Under the pieces are notes generated by a model, which was not told the origin of the DNA, did no database searches, and was given only the letters and a program-made list of their open reading frames with translations. Made by a program: the position numbers and the translations under genes. 64,000 nucleotides of DNA from Pseudomonadota bacterium (GTDB lineage Bacteria > Pseudomonadota > Gammaproteobacteria > Burkholderiales > Burkholderiaceae_C): NCBI GenBank assembly GCA_018241225.1, contig JAFEEG010000022.1, positions 152,029 to 216,028 of the forward strand, read 5' to 3'. Shown piece by piece: positions 34,387 to 42,953 of the stretch (its first letter is position 1; every line of letters begins with the position of its first letter).

Positions 34387-35424
34387 ATGAAATTCCGTCG
34401 CACCCTGCTGGGCCTGGCTGCCGTGGCCACCGCGCTGGCCACCTTCTCGGCCAGCGCGCTGGCCCAGGGCAACTACAAGGCCGAATACAAGATGTCGCTG
34501 GTGCTGGGCCCGCCCACGCCCTGGGGCCAGGCCGGCAAGATCTGGGCCGACCTGGTGAAGGAGCGCACGCAGGGCCGCATCAACATCAAGCTGTACCCGG
34601 GCGTCTCGCTCATCCAGGGTGACCAGACGCGCGAGTTCAGCGCGCTACGCCAGGGCGTGATCGACATGGCCGTGGGCTCCACCATCAACTGGTCGCCGCA
34701 GGTCAAGCAGCTCAACCTGTTCTCCATGCCCTTCCTGATGCCCGACTACGCGGCCATCGATGCCCTCACGCAGGGCGAGGTGGGCAAGGACCTGTTCAAG
34801 ATCGTCGAGAAGGCCGGCGTGGTGCCGCTGGCTTGGGGAGAGAACGGCTTCCGCGAAGTGACCAACTCGAAGAAGCCGATCAAGACGCCCGGAGACTTGA
34901 AGGGCATGAAGATCCGCGTGGTGGGCTCGCCCATCTACTCCGACATGTTCACCGCGCTGGGCGCCAACCCCACGCAGATGAGCTGGGCCGACGCGCAGCC
35001 CGCGCTGGCCAGTGGCGCGGTCGACGGCCAGGAGAACCCGCTGTTCCTGTTCACCGTGCTGAAGATGCACACCGTGGGCCAGAAGTACGTGACCACCTGG
35101 GGCTACGTGGCAGACCCGCTGATCTTCGTGGTGAACAAGGAGATCTGGGAATCGTGGACGCCGGCCGATCGCGAGATCGTGCGCCAGGCCGCAATCGATG
35201 CGGGCAAGCAGGAAGTCGCGATTGCGCGCAAGGGCCTGGTGGAGCCGGGCCAACCGGTACTCAAGGAGATCGAGGGCATGGGCGTGACGGTGACGCGCCT
35301 GACGCCTGACGAACGCGCCGCTTTCGTGAAGACCACCAAGCCGGTGTACGACAAGTGGAAGAGCACCGTGGGCGCCGACCTGGTGAGCAAAGCCGAGAAG
35401 GCAGTGGCAGCACGGTCGCACTGA
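34387..35424 (+). CDS. dctP: TRAP transporter periplasmic receptor (DctP type)
   Basis: The 345-residue protein has a signal peptide (MKFRRTLLGLAAVATALA, cleaved after SALA) and the DctP-family core: IWADLVKERTQGRINIKLYP, LKGMKIRVVGSP with the ligand-contacting arginine, and WADAQPALASGAVDGQENP. It delivers a carboxylate-type ligand to DctQM. Unlike many TRAP operons, the receptor is last here. AGAGGAG lies upstream of the ATG, and a Rho-independent terminator follows 38 nt after the stop. The ligand is unknown. Confidence 0.94.
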   Translation: MKFRRTLLGLAAVATALATFSASALAQGNYKAEYKMSLVLGPPTPWGQAGKIWADLVKERTQGRINIKLYPGVSLIQGDQTREFSALRQGVIDMAVGSTINWSPQVKQLNLFSMPFLMPDYAAIDALTQGEVGKDLFKIVEKAGVVPLAWGENGFREVTNSKKPIKTPGDLKGMKIRVVGSPIYSDMFTALGANPTQMSWADAQPALASGAVDGQENPLFLFTVLKMHTVGQKYVTTWGYVADPLIFVVNKEIWESWTPADREIVRQAAIDAGKQEVAIARKGLVEPGQPVLKEIEGMGVTVTRLTPDERAAFVKTTKPVYDKWKSTVGADLVSKAEKAVAARSH

Positions 35425-35462
35425 GCATCGAGCTGCAAGGCTCGCGCCATGCATCGGGAACA

Positions 35463-35485
35463 AGGGGCCTTCGGGCCCCTTTCTC
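35463..35485 (+). terminator. Rho-independent terminator after the TRAP operon
   Basis: GGGGCC (35464-35469), a TTCG loop and GGCCCC (35474-35479) are followed by TTTCTC. It lies 38 nt past the dctP stop. Confidence 0.88.
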
Positions 35486-35585
35486 ATGGGCGGACCTTAC
35501 CTTTCAGCGAGCCTTCAAGCGTGCAGTTGTCGATCGCTGGAGCGCATGGCAAGACATAGCTCACCTCTAGGAGGGGTGATTCAAA

Positions 35586-35597
35586 ATTCAGCTGAAT
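35586..35597. promoter_or_regulatory. 12-bp palindrome upstream of the carbonic anhydrase gene
   Basis: ATTCAGCTGAAT is a perfect 12-bp palindrome 56 bp before the start codon, in the AT-rich part of the gap where the promoter should be. It may be an operator; no regulator gene is adjacent. Confidence 0.35.
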
Positions 35598-35652
35598 TAC
35601 AGCTGGCCATGCGCGATGATCCGTGCATGCGGTTGAGTACAAGGAGCAATCT

Positions 35653-36417
35653 ATGTTCAGCCGACCTGCTGCCAGCGCACTTTGTGCCTTGACGCTCGTC
35701 ATGGCAGCCGGCTCCTGTGTCGCCGCCAAGCACGGGCAGCACTGGAGCTATGGCGGTACAACCGGACCTGCTCATTGGCCCGCCCTCGAACATGAGTTCA
35801 GTACCTGCGGCACGGGTCGCGAGCAATCGCCGATCGACATCCGCCAGGATGCAGTGCAGAGGACGGACCTGCCGCCGATCCGGTTCGCATACCAAGCAGT
35901 GCCTCTCAGGCTCGTGGACAACGGCCATACCATCCAGGTCAACTACGCGCCGGGAAGCTTCATTGACGTCGCCGGGCATCGCTACCAACTGGTCCAGTTC
36001 CACTTTCACAAGCCCAGCGAAGAGCGCATCGATGGCAAGCGTGCCGCGATGGTGGTGCACCTGGTGCACCAGGACGCACAGGGACAACTTGCCGTGGTTG
36101 CAGTGCTGCTGACGCCTGGCAAAGTCAACCCGACCTTGGCCCTGCTCTGGAACAACGTGCCCGTTCGCAAGGGAGCCGAGATGCAGGCCAAGGGCGTGGA
36201 GGTGGACGCAGCCGAGCTGCTTCCGGCCGATCGTGCCTACTACACCTTCGACGGCTCACTCACGACGCCGCCGTGCAGCGAGAAGGTGACTTGGTTTGTG
36301 ATCAAGCAACCGTCGACGCTCTCTTCCGGAGAAATCGAGCGCTTTGCCCATGCCTATCCGATGAACGCGCGTCCCACGCAGCCGCTCAACGGGCGCGTTG
36401 TTCGCGCATCGCAGTGA
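35653..36417 (+). CDS. Alpha-class carbonic anhydrase, exported
   Basis: The enzyme interconverts CO2 and bicarbonate in the periplasm. The 254-residue precursor has a signal peptide (MFSRPAASALCALTLVMAAG, cut near CVAAKH), WSYGG, QSPIDI and the zinc histidines His117, His119 (QFHFHKPSEE) and His136 (MVVHLVH). LTTPPCSEKVTWFV near the C-terminus is the classic CA block. ATG at 35653 follows AAGGAG; the in-frame ATG at 35623 lacks a site and would spoil the signal peptide. It is followed after 27 bp by DUF2844 and DUF3443 genes, which also encode secreted proteins. Confidence 0.95.
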   Translation: MFSRPAASALCALTLVMAAGSCVAAKHGQHWSYGGTTGPAHWPALEHEFSTCGTGREQSPIDIRQDAVQRTDLPPIRFAYQAVPLRLVDNGHTIQVNYAPGSFIDVAGHRYQLVQFHFHKPSEERIDGKRAAMVVHLVHQDAQGQLAVVAVLLTPGKVNPTLALLWNNVPVRKGAEMQAKGVEVDAAELLPADRAYYTFDGSLTTPPCSEKVTWFVIKQPSTLSSGEIERFAHAYPMNARPTQPLNGRVVRASQ

Positions 36418-36444
36418 GCGCGATCCGCTTGAATGGGGAACAGC

Positions 36445-36900
36445 ATGTTGGCCATTCGCGGAATCGGATTGACGCTCTTGCTGGCGGCCCTCGCGCCGCT
36501 GGAAGCCACCGCTGCACTGGGCGGCCTTGCGTCGTCCGTGGCAGAGGACCAGGCACAGATGAAAGCCATGCGCCAGGAGAAGGCTGGCGCGGCCTACACC
36601 GTTCATGAAATGACCACGCCCAGCGGGACCGTGGTGCGGGAGTTCGTATCTTCCGCGACCGGCCAGGTCTTCGCGGTGGCATGGGAGGGCCGCTTCATGC
36701 CTGACCTGAAGCAGCTGCTGGGCGATCACTTTGCCACCCTCGTGGACGCCACCGACAAGGTGCGGATCAGCCGCAGCCATGCCCTTGTGAGCCGGCCGGA
36801 AGTCGTCATCCATTCCGGTGGACACATGCGTGACTTTGCGGGCAAGGCGTATCTGCCCGGCCAACTGCCGCAAGGAGTCAGGGTTGACGACCTTCGCTAG
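36445..36900 (+). CDS. DUF2844 domain-containing exported protein
   Basis: The 151-residue protein has a signal peptide (MLAIRGIGLTLLLAALAPLE, cut near ATAALG) and the DUF2844 body: YTVHEMTTPSGTVVREFVSS, TGQVFAVAWEGRFMPDLKQLLG and DFAGKAYLPGQLPQGV. Function is unknown. It is usually paired with DUF3443, as here. The ATG at 36445 has GGGGAA 4 nt upstream; an in-frame ATG at 36433 adds four residues but lacks a site. It is short, soluble and likely periplasmic. Confidence 0.85.
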   Translation: MLAIRGIGLTLLLAALAPLEATAALGGLASSVAEDQAQMKAMRQEKAGAAYTVHEMTTPSGTVVREFVSSATGQVFAVAWEGRFMPDLKQLLGDHFATLVDATDKVRISRSHALVSRPEVVIHSGGHMRDFAGKAYLPGQLPQGVRVDDLR

Positions 36901-36910
36901 CCGCCTGGGC

Positions 36911-38170
36911 ATGCGCAGCCTGCGCCTTGTGTTCGCAGTGGGCCTCTGCTTCCTGCCGGGATGCGGTGGTGGCGGTGGTGGCGGTGGTGGCGGCGGTGGC
37001 GGCGGTGGCGGCGGTGGTGGTGGTGGGGCACGCGCCCCGGCCGTCATCACACCCGGGAGCGGGCCCAACGTCACGGCCATCACGCTCGATGCCGGGCCTG
37101 CTGGCGCCACGGGCGTTGCCAACATCCCCTACGTGAGTGTCAACGTGTGCATGCCGGGCACCTCTTCGTGCCAGACCATCGACCACGTCATCCTCGACAC
37201 CGGATCGAGCGGCCTGCGGCTGCTCGCCTCGGCCATGAACAACCTCTCGGGCCTGAAGCAGCAAACCGACGCCTCCAACAACCCGGTCGCCGAATGCATG
37301 CAGTTCGTCAGCAGCTATTCCTGGGGTTCGGTCAGGGTGGCCGATGTCACCCTGGCAGGCGAGACGGCCGCATCCGTGCCGCTGCAGATCATTGCGGACC
37401 CCGCGTTCTCCACCGTGCCTGCCAGCTGCTCGAGCGCCGGCGCGGCAAACGACTCGGTCGCGAGCCTGGGCGGCAACGGGTTGCTCGGCGTGGGCTCATT
37501 CCGCCAGGACTGCGGCAGCGCCTGCGCTGCCAGAGCCATTCCCGGAATCTACTATGCGTGCCCTGGTGGTCAAGCTTGCTCGCCCACCGCACTCGCCCTG
37601 GCCAAGCAGGTGACGCAGCCGGTGGCGCTGCTCCCGTCGGACAACAACGGGGTGCTGATCCAGCTTCCCGCGATCGATCCCACCGGCGCGACGAACGTCG
37701 GGGGCGTTCTGGTGCTGGGCATCGGCACGCGGGCCAACAATGCGCTCGGTGGTGCGCAGGCCTACGGCCTCGACAACGCCGGGAATTTCACCACCGTGTT
37801 CAGCGGGCGCAACTACCCCCACAGCTTCGTCGACAGCGGCTCGAACTTTCTCTTCTTCGATTCCGCCGCGCTGCCCACATGCACCGACCCCGGCTTGACC
37901 GAGTTCTATTGCCCGGCATCGACACAGATGCTCGCCGCGGTGAACCAGGGGACCAACGGCGCGAACGGTGCGGTCAGTTTCACGGTCGCGAATGCACGCA
38001 GTCTGTTCGCGAACAACGCTGCGGCGACCGCATTCAATGACGTCGCCGGAACAGGCCCGTCGAACAACGGGTTCGACTGGGGCCTTCCCTTCTTCTTCGG
38101 GCGCAGCGTTTTCACGGCGATCGAAGGCGCCTCGACGCCTGCGGGCACCGGGCCGTACATCGCCTATTGA
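36911..38170 (+). CDS. DUF3443 lipoprotein with poly-glycine tract and pepsin-like motifs
   Basis: The 419-residue precursor starts MRSLRLVFAVGLCFLPGC, a lipobox with Cys18 as the lipidation site. Twenty-one glycines follow directly (19-39). The body has VILDTGSSGLRLL (Asp96) and SFVDSGSNFLFFDS (Asp308), two D-T/S-G-S motifs 212 residues apart, the arrangement of the two catalytic lobes of pepsin-type aspartic proteases. Several cysteines suggest disulfides. No protease activity is established for DUF3443 to my knowledge. A TTG at 36884 is another possible start. The gene follows DUF2844 by 10 bp. Confidence 0.8.
   Translation: MRSLRLVFAVGLCFLPGCGGGGGGGGGGGGGGGGGGGGGARAPAVITPGSGPNVTAITLDAGPAGATGVANIPYVSVNVCMPGTSSCQTIDHVILDTGSSGLRLLASAMNNLSGLKQQTDASNNPVAECMQFVSSYSWGSVRVADVTLAGETAASVPLQIIADPAFSTVPASCSSAGAANDSVASLGGNGLLGVGSFRQDCGSACAARAIPGIYYACPGGQACSPTALALAKQVTQPVALLPSDNNGVLIQLPAIDPTGATNVGGVLVLGIGTRANNALGGAQAYGLDNAGNFTTVFSGRNYPHSFVDSGSNFLFFDSAALPTCTDPGLTEFYCPASTQMLAAVNQGTNGANGAVSFTVANARSLFANNAAATAFNDVAGTGPSNNGFDWGLPFFFGRSVFTAIEGASTPAGTGPYIAY
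36965..37027 (+). repeat. GGT/GGC microsatellite encoding 21 glycines
   Basis: Twenty-one consecutive glycine codons, almost all GGT or GGC with one final GGG, form a 63-bp trinucleotide repeat directly after the lipobox cysteine. Such a tract can gain or lose units by slippage without changing frame, so tether length may vary between strains. Confidence 0.95.
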
Positions 38171-38189
38171 TCCGGCGCGGACTAGGCCT

Positions 38190-39869
38190 TCAAGGCATTG
38201 GAAGCACGTGCCCCTCGGCCTGCGCGGGCGTGGCCACCCCCAGCCACTTGGCCAGCGTGGGTGCGATGTCCACCACCTGCACGGGTGCACTCACCTCGCC
38301 GCTGCGCACCCAGGAAGGCCCCCACATCAGGATCGGCACATGGGTGTCGTACTCGTAGGGCGAGCCGTGGGTCGTGCCAGTGGCTGCGGAGCTTGCCAGC
38401 CAGTAGGGCTTGAGTGCGAACTGCACGTCGCCCGAGCGCTCTTCGTACCAGCTGTTGCGCATGGCCTCGAAGTAGGGCGCGCCCTTGCGGCTTTCGTCCT
38501 TGAGCTCGCGCCGCGTGTAGGCCACCGCCACGGCCGGATCGGCCAGCAGCAGGCGGCGCGCCTCTTCGGTGACGGTGTCGAAATCCAGACTGCGCGCGGC
38601 GATCTGCTGGCGGTCGAGCATGAGGGCGGAGGCCGAGAAGAACTTGGCCAGCTTGTCCTGACCAAAGCGCGCCTTCAGGCCGACCTTGATGCGGCCCAGC
38701 ATTTCGCCGGCATTGGCCCGGCCCGCTGGCTTGCCTTGCGCGGCGCTGTATTCAGGCGCGGGCATGAAGCCGTGGTCGGCGGTGAGCACCGCCACGTAGT
38801 TGCCCGCGCCCACGGTGCGGTCCAGGTCCTTGAAGAAGGCGGCAAGCATGCGGTCGAGCTGCAGGAAGTGGTCTTGCGACAGGCGCGATTCGGCGCTGAA
38901 CGCATGGTTGACGTAGTCGTGCCCCGACAGGCTGATGGCCAGGATGTCCGGCACCCCGTCCTGCCCCAGGCCCTCGCCGGCGATGGCGGCGCGGGCAAAG
39001 TCCAGCGACATCTGGTCGACGAAGGGGCTGCGCAGCAGCGCGGCGTAGTAGGCGCCGTCGGGCTTGTCCTGTGCCTGCCCCATCACCATGGGCAGCTTGC
39101 CGCCTGGGGCGTACCAGGGCTGGTTGTCGGGCAGCGAGCGGGCATAGGCAGCGTCCGGCAGCAAGGGTTGCCAGGCCTTCTTGAAGTAGGCGTCGGCCGG
39201 CTTGGCCGCATTGAAGGCCTGGGCCCATGCGGGTTGCTGCTTCAGGTAGTACGTGCTGGTGGCGAAGCGGCCCGTGCTGCTCATGTACATGTAGGCCGTG
39301 CCCGACTTGCCCCCGGGCAGGATGGCGCCACGGTCCTTGCCCGAGATGGACATGACCTTGGCGCGCGGGTCGGCGCGCAACAGCACGTCGCCCACGGTCT
39401 CGGCGCGCAGGTTGGCGGGGCTGGTGCCGTCGAGCTTCTTGGTCGGGTTGTCGAGGTAGGTGTGGGCCTCGTCGCCGGTGCAATACACCTCCGCGCCCGA
39501 ATCGCGTTCGCGCCATTCGTTGCCGATGATGCCGGTGCGGTGCGGGTAGGCACCGGTGAGCATGGTCGCGTGCCCCGCCGCCGTGACGGTGAAGGCGTGC
39601 CCGTAGTGGGCGTTGCTGTACCAGGTGCCCTGGTTCAGGAAGCGGGCAAAACCATCGGGGGCCAGCTGGTCGCGATAGGCCAGAACCTGGCGCTGCGGCA
39701 GGCCGTCGATGGCCATGAAGACCACCAGCTTGGGTGCCGTCGCGCTGGGGCCGCTGGACGCGGGCGGCGGCATGTTGCATGCCGTCAATGCCATGGCAGC
39801 CGCCAAGGCGGCCACGAATGCCGCCATGCGGCCGGTTGCTGTTGTTGCTGCTGTTGCGCGTGCCTTCAC
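38190..39869 (-). CDS. Alkaline-phosphatase-superfamily lipoprotein
   Basis: The 559-residue precursor has a lipoprotein signal ending LTACN. The catalytic domain starts LVVFMAIDGLPQRQ and contains FTVTAAGHATMLTGAYPHRT, where a threonine takes the nucleophile position as in nucleotide pyrophosphatases/phosphodiesterases and PafA, then SLSGHDYVNH, TADHGFMP and a C-terminal HGSPYEYDTHVPILMWG, all metal-binding blocks. GTG at 39869 is chosen because GGAGG lies 8 nt upstream and it yields a basic signal N-terminus; the TTG at 39887 would precede that site. It would cleave phosphate esters in the periplasm; the exact substrate is unknown. Confidence 0.85.
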   Translation of the reverse strand: MKARATAATTATGRMAAFVAALAAAMALTACNMPPPASSGPSATAPKLVVFMAIDGLPQRQVLAYRDQLAPDGFARFLNQGTWYSNAHYGHAFTVTAAGHATMLTGAYPHRTGIIGNEWRERDSGAEVYCTGDEAHTYLDNPTKKLDGTSPANLRAETVGDVLLRADPRAKVMSISGKDRGAILPGGKSGTAYMYMSSTGRFATSTYYLKQQPAWAQAFNAAKPADAYFKKAWQPLLPDAAYARSLPDNQPWYAPGGKLPMVMGQAQDKPDGAYYAALLRSPFVDQMSLDFARAAIAGEGLGQDGVPDILAISLSGHDYVNHAFSAESRLSQDHFLQLDRMLAAFFKDLDRTVGAGNYVAVLTADHGFMPAPEYSAAQGKPAGRANAGEMLGRIKVGLKARFGQDKLAKFFSASALMLDRQQIAARSLDFDTVTEEARRLLLADPAVAVAYTRRELKDESRKGAPYFEAMRNSWYEERSGDVQFALKPYWLASSAATGTTHGSPYEYDTHVPILMWGPSWVRSGEVSAPVQVVDIAPTLAKWLGVATPAQAEGHVLPMP

Positions 39870-39894
39870 CGGGGCTTCCTCCACCAAGCTGATA

Positions 39895-39920
39895 CAAGAA
39901 AGCCGGCAGATCCTGCCGGC
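39895..39920 (-). terminator. Terminator between gdhA and the phosphatase-like gene
   Basis: GCCGGCAG (39902-39909) and CTGCCGGC (39913-39920) form a perfect 8-bp stem with a 3-nt loop. On the minus strand it is followed by TTTCTTG. It lies 90 nt past the gdhA stop and just before the phosphatase gene. Confidence 0.82.
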
Positions 39921-40010
39921 CGCGCACGAGCATAACGGGCCACGCGCCGCCGGCCAACCACCTGCGACGCATGGGGCCCAGGGCGCCGCCGAAGCGGCAC
40001 CCTGGCGGTC

Positions 40011-41357
40011 TCAGACCACGCCTTGCGCCAGCATGGCGTCGGCCACCTTGACGAAGCCCGCCACGTTGGCGCCTTGCACGTAGCTCACGCGCCCGCCGCC
40101 GGCGTCGCCGTGGTGCAGGCAGGCTGCGTGGATGCTCTTCATGATCTGCAGCAGGCGCGCGTCGACTTCCTCGCGCGGCCACGACAGGCGCAGCGCGTTC
40201 TGGCTCATTTCCAGGCCCGAGGTGGCCACGCCGCCGGCGTTGCTGGCCTTGCCCGGTGCGTATAGCACGTCGTGGTGCTCGAACACCTGGATCGCCTCCA
40301 GCGTGCTGGGCATGTTGGCGCCTTCGGCCACGCACAGCACGCCGTTCTTGACCAGTGCGCGGGCATCGTCGCCGTCCAGCTCGTTCTGGGTGGCGCTGGG
40401 CAGTGCCACCTGCACCGGCGTGAGCTGCCAGGGGCGGGCGCCTTCCACGTAGCGCGCGCCGGCCTGCGCTGCATATTCGCTCACGCGGCCATGCAGGTCG
40501 TTGCGGATGTGCATGAGCAGCTGCAGCTTCTCGGGCGTGAAGCCGGCTTCGTCCACCGCGGTGCCGCCGGAGTCGGACACGGTGACCACCTTGGCGCCCA
40601 GCGCCATGGCCTTCTCGATGGTGTATTGCGCGACGTTGCCCGCGCCGGACACCGCCACGCGCATGCCGTCGAAGGACAGACCCTTGCGCTGGAGCATTTC
40701 CTGCGCGAAGTAGACGTTGCCGTAGCCGGTGGCTTCGGGGCGGATCAGCGAGCCGCCGAAGCTCAGGCCCTTGCCGGTGAACACGCAGTCGGCGCGGTTG
40801 GTGAGCTTCTTGACCATGCCGGCCAGGAAGCCGACCTCGCGCGCACCCACGCCGATGTCACCGGCCGGCACGTCGGTGTCGGCGCCCACGTGGCGGAACA
40901 GCTCGGTGGCAAAGGCCTGGCAAAAGCGCATGACCTCGGCCGTGCTCTTGCCCTTGGGATCGAAGTCGGAGCCGCCCTTGCCGCCGCCCATGGGCAGCGT
41001 GGTCAGTGCGTTCTTGAAGGTCTGCTCGAAGGCCAGGAACTTCAGGATCGAGAGGTCGACCGAGGGGTGAAAGCGCAGGCCGCCCTTGTAGGGGCCGATG
41101 GCCAGGCTGTGCTGGATGCGGTAGCCACGGTTGACCTGCACTTCGCCCGCATCGTCCATCCATGAGACGCGGAACATGACCACGCGCTCTGGCTCCACCA
41201 GTCGCTCGAGCAGGCTGTAGCCCTGGTACTTGGGATGGCGCTGAATGAAGGGCCAGAGGCTGTGGATCACCTCGGTGACCGCCTGCAGGTACTCCCCTTG
41301 GCCGGGGTTGCGTTGCCCGATGTGGGCCAGGAAATCGTCAGCGCTGTTGTATTTCAT
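40011..41357 (-). CDS. gdhA: NADP-type glutamate dehydrogenase GdhA
   Basis: GdhA makes glutamate from 2-oxoglutarate and ammonium. The 448-residue length is typical of the hexameric NADP-dependent bacterial form. Conserved blocks are YKGGLRFHPSVDLS, the catalytic lysine motif PMGGGKGGSDFDPKGK, DVPAGDIGVGAREVGFLAG and the cofactor fold RVAVSGAGNVAQYT. It is monocistronic: a terminator follows and the 145-bp upstream gap carries two perfect inverted repeats that may control it. Its role links to the nearby glutamate/aspartate transporter and aspartase. Confidence 0.96.
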   Translation of the reverse strand: MKYNSADDFLAHIGQRNPGQGEYLQAVTEVIHSLWPFIQRHPKYQGYSLLERLVEPERVVMFRVSWMDDAGEVQVNRGYRIQHSLAIGPYKGGLRFHPSVDLSILKFLAFEQTFKNALTTLPMGGGKGGSDFDPKGKSTAEVMRFCQAFATELFRHVGADTDVPAGDIGVGAREVGFLAGMVKKLTNRADCVFTGKGLSFGGSLIRPEATGYGNVYFAQEMLQRKGLSFDGMRVAVSGAGNVAQYTIEKAMALGAKVVTVSDSGGTAVDEAGFTPEKLQLLMHIRNDLHGRVSEYAAQAGARYVEGARPWQLTPVQVALPSATQNELDGDDARALVKNGVLCVAEGANMPSTLEAIQVFEHHDVLYAPGKASNAGGVATSGLEMSQNALRLSWPREEVDARLLQIMKSIHAACLHHGDAGGGRVSYVQGANVAGFVKVADAMLAQGVV

Positions 41358-41387
41358 GAGCGAATGTCTCTACTTGGGTCTCTGGTT

Positions 41388-41404
41388 TGCACGAAAACCG
41401 TGCA
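41388..41404. promoter_or_regulatory. Perfect inverted repeat upstream of gdhA
   Basis: TGCACG (41388-41393) and CGTGCA (41399-41404) flank AAAAC, 31 bp before the gdhA start. The size and spacing resemble a dimeric regulator site. Binding is inferred. Confidence 0.5.
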
Positions 41405-41422
41405 TTTTCGCCCAAGCATGGA

Positions 41423-41453
41423 GCATGCAGGCACCGTCATGGCGCCTGCATGC
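41423..41453. repeat. 10-bp perfect inverted repeat upstream of gdhA
   Basis: GCATGCAGGC (41423-41432) and GCCTGCATGC (41444-41453) can form a hairpin with an 11-nt loop. It lies 66 bp before gdhA and 50 bp after the efflux operon stop. No T-run follows in either direction, so it is not a standard terminator; an operator or RNA leader structure is possible. Confidence 0.6.
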
Positions 41454-41502
41454 AAGATTGCACCGAAATAGAGCGCGCGGACTTTCAGTCAGGGCGAGCC
41501 GC

Positions 41503-42924
41503 TCACACCTGCTCCCAACCACCACCCAGCGCCCGCACCAGCCCCACCGTGGCCTGGTATTGCAGCGCCTTCACCAGCAGGGCCTGCCTGCGGTTCTGCA
41601 GCTCGCTGCGGCGCGCGTCGAGCAGGTCGAGCTGGCTGATCGCGCCATTGCGATAGCGCACGTCCGACAGCGACGAGGCACGCCGCGCCGAGGCCACCGC
41701 CTGGTCCTGCACCGCCGATTGCTCGGCCAGCAGGCGCAGCGACGAGAGCTGGTCTTCCACGTCCTTGAAAGCAGCCAGCACCTGTTGGCGATAGGCCGCC
41801 ATCTGCTCGTCGAACTGCGCGTTGGCACCTTGCAGGTCCGCATCGCGCCGGCCGCCATCAATGATGGGCAACGACAGCAGCGCACCCACGCCCCACGAGC
41901 GCGCGGACCACTTGAGCAGGTCGCTCAGGTCCGGCGACGCGAAGCCGCCCGAGGCGGTGAGCGCGATGGTCGGGAACCAAGCCGTCTGCGCCACGCCCAC
42001 CCGTTCCTGCGCAGCCTGCGCGCGCCTTTGTGCGGCCAGCACATCGGGGCGGCGCGCCAGCATGGTCGAAGGCAGCCCGGCGGGAATGGCCGGCAACGCG
42101 GTCTTCCAGTCCTGCGCCGGCAGGCTGAAGTTGGAGGCAACCTCGCCCAGCACTACCGCCAGCGCGTGCTCCACCAGCGCGCGATTGCGCTCCACCGCCA
42201 GCGCATCGGCCTCGGTGGAGGCCAGCTCGGTGCGCACGCGGGCCACGTCCAGCTCGCCCAGGTCGCCGGCGCGGTTGCGGCGCTCGGTCAGCTCCAGCGT
42301 GCTGCGGTAGGCCTCGACCGTGTCGCGCATGATCTCGCGCTCGGCATCGAGCGCGCGCACCGCCAGGTACAGCTGCGCCACATCCGACTGCACCAGCAGC
42401 CGCGCACTTTGCAGCAGCGCCTCGCGCGAATCGGCATCGAGCGACGCAGCCCGGCTGGCGCCCGAGAGGCGGCCGAACAGGTCCAGCTCGTACGAAGCGC
42501 CCAGCCCCGCCGCGAAGATGTTCGACGGCTTGGTGGAACCCTGGGCCCGGTCGAAGCCGGCGCCGCGGTTGGCCGATGCGCCCAGGCCCACCTGGGGCGA
42601 GCGGTCGGCGTCCACCTGACGTGCCAGGGCACGGGCCTGTGCCAGGCGCGCCGCGGCCTGCTGCACGTCGGTGTTGTTCTGCGCGGCGCGCTCGATCAGG
42701 TTGTCCAGCACCGGGTCGTTGAAGCTGGCCCACCAGCGCCCGTCGGCGGGCACCGCAGCCGACGCCGCCGGTGCGGCGGCCTTGCCTGCATCCGTCTGGC
42801 GTGACTGCTCCTTGAACTGCACGGGTGTGTCCACCTTCAGTTCCATGGGTGGCGGCGTGGCACAGCCGGCCAGCACCAGGGCCGCGACCAGCGGCAGCCA
42901 GGTCCAGGAGATCTTCTTGTTCAT
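41503..42924 (-). CDS. RND efflux outer-membrane lipoprotein (OprM/NodT family)
   Basis: The 473-residue precursor has a lipobox (VALVLAGCAT) and the TolC-like outer membrane factor pattern: WWASFNDPVLDNLIERAAQNN, AGLGASYELDLFGRL, LPSTMLARRPDVLAAQR and a second repeat GVGALLSLPIIDGGRR. It forms the exit duct of a tripartite pump. ATG at 42924 lies 29 bp after the inner-membrane pump stop, with GGAGTGAAG upstream. It is the last gene of the minus-strand operon, so a full tripartite system is encoded together. Confidence 0.94.
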   Translation of the reverse strand: MNKKISWTWLPLVAALVLAGCATPPPMELKVDTPVQFKEQSRQTDAGKAAAPAASAAVPADGRWWASFNDPVLDNLIERAAQNNTDVQQAAARLAQARALARQVDADRSPQVGLGASANRGAGFDRAQGSTKPSNIFAAGLGASYELDLFGRLSGASRAASLDADSREALLQSARLLVQSDVAQLYLAVRALDAEREIMRDTVEAYRSTLELTERRNRAGDLGELDVARVRTELASTEADALAVERNRALVEHALAVVLGEVASNFSLPAQDWKTALPAIPAGLPSTMLARRPDVLAAQRRAQAAQERVGVAQTAWFPTIALTASGGFASPDLSDLLKWSARSWGVGALLSLPIIDGGRRDADLQGANAQFDEQMAAYRQQVLAAFKDVEDQLSSLRLLAEQSAVQDQAVASARRASSLSDVRYRNGAISQLDLLDARRSELQNRRQALLVKALQYQATVGLVRALGGGWEQV

Positions 42925-42953
42925 GGTCTTCACTCCTTCACTTTCTTGTTCGT

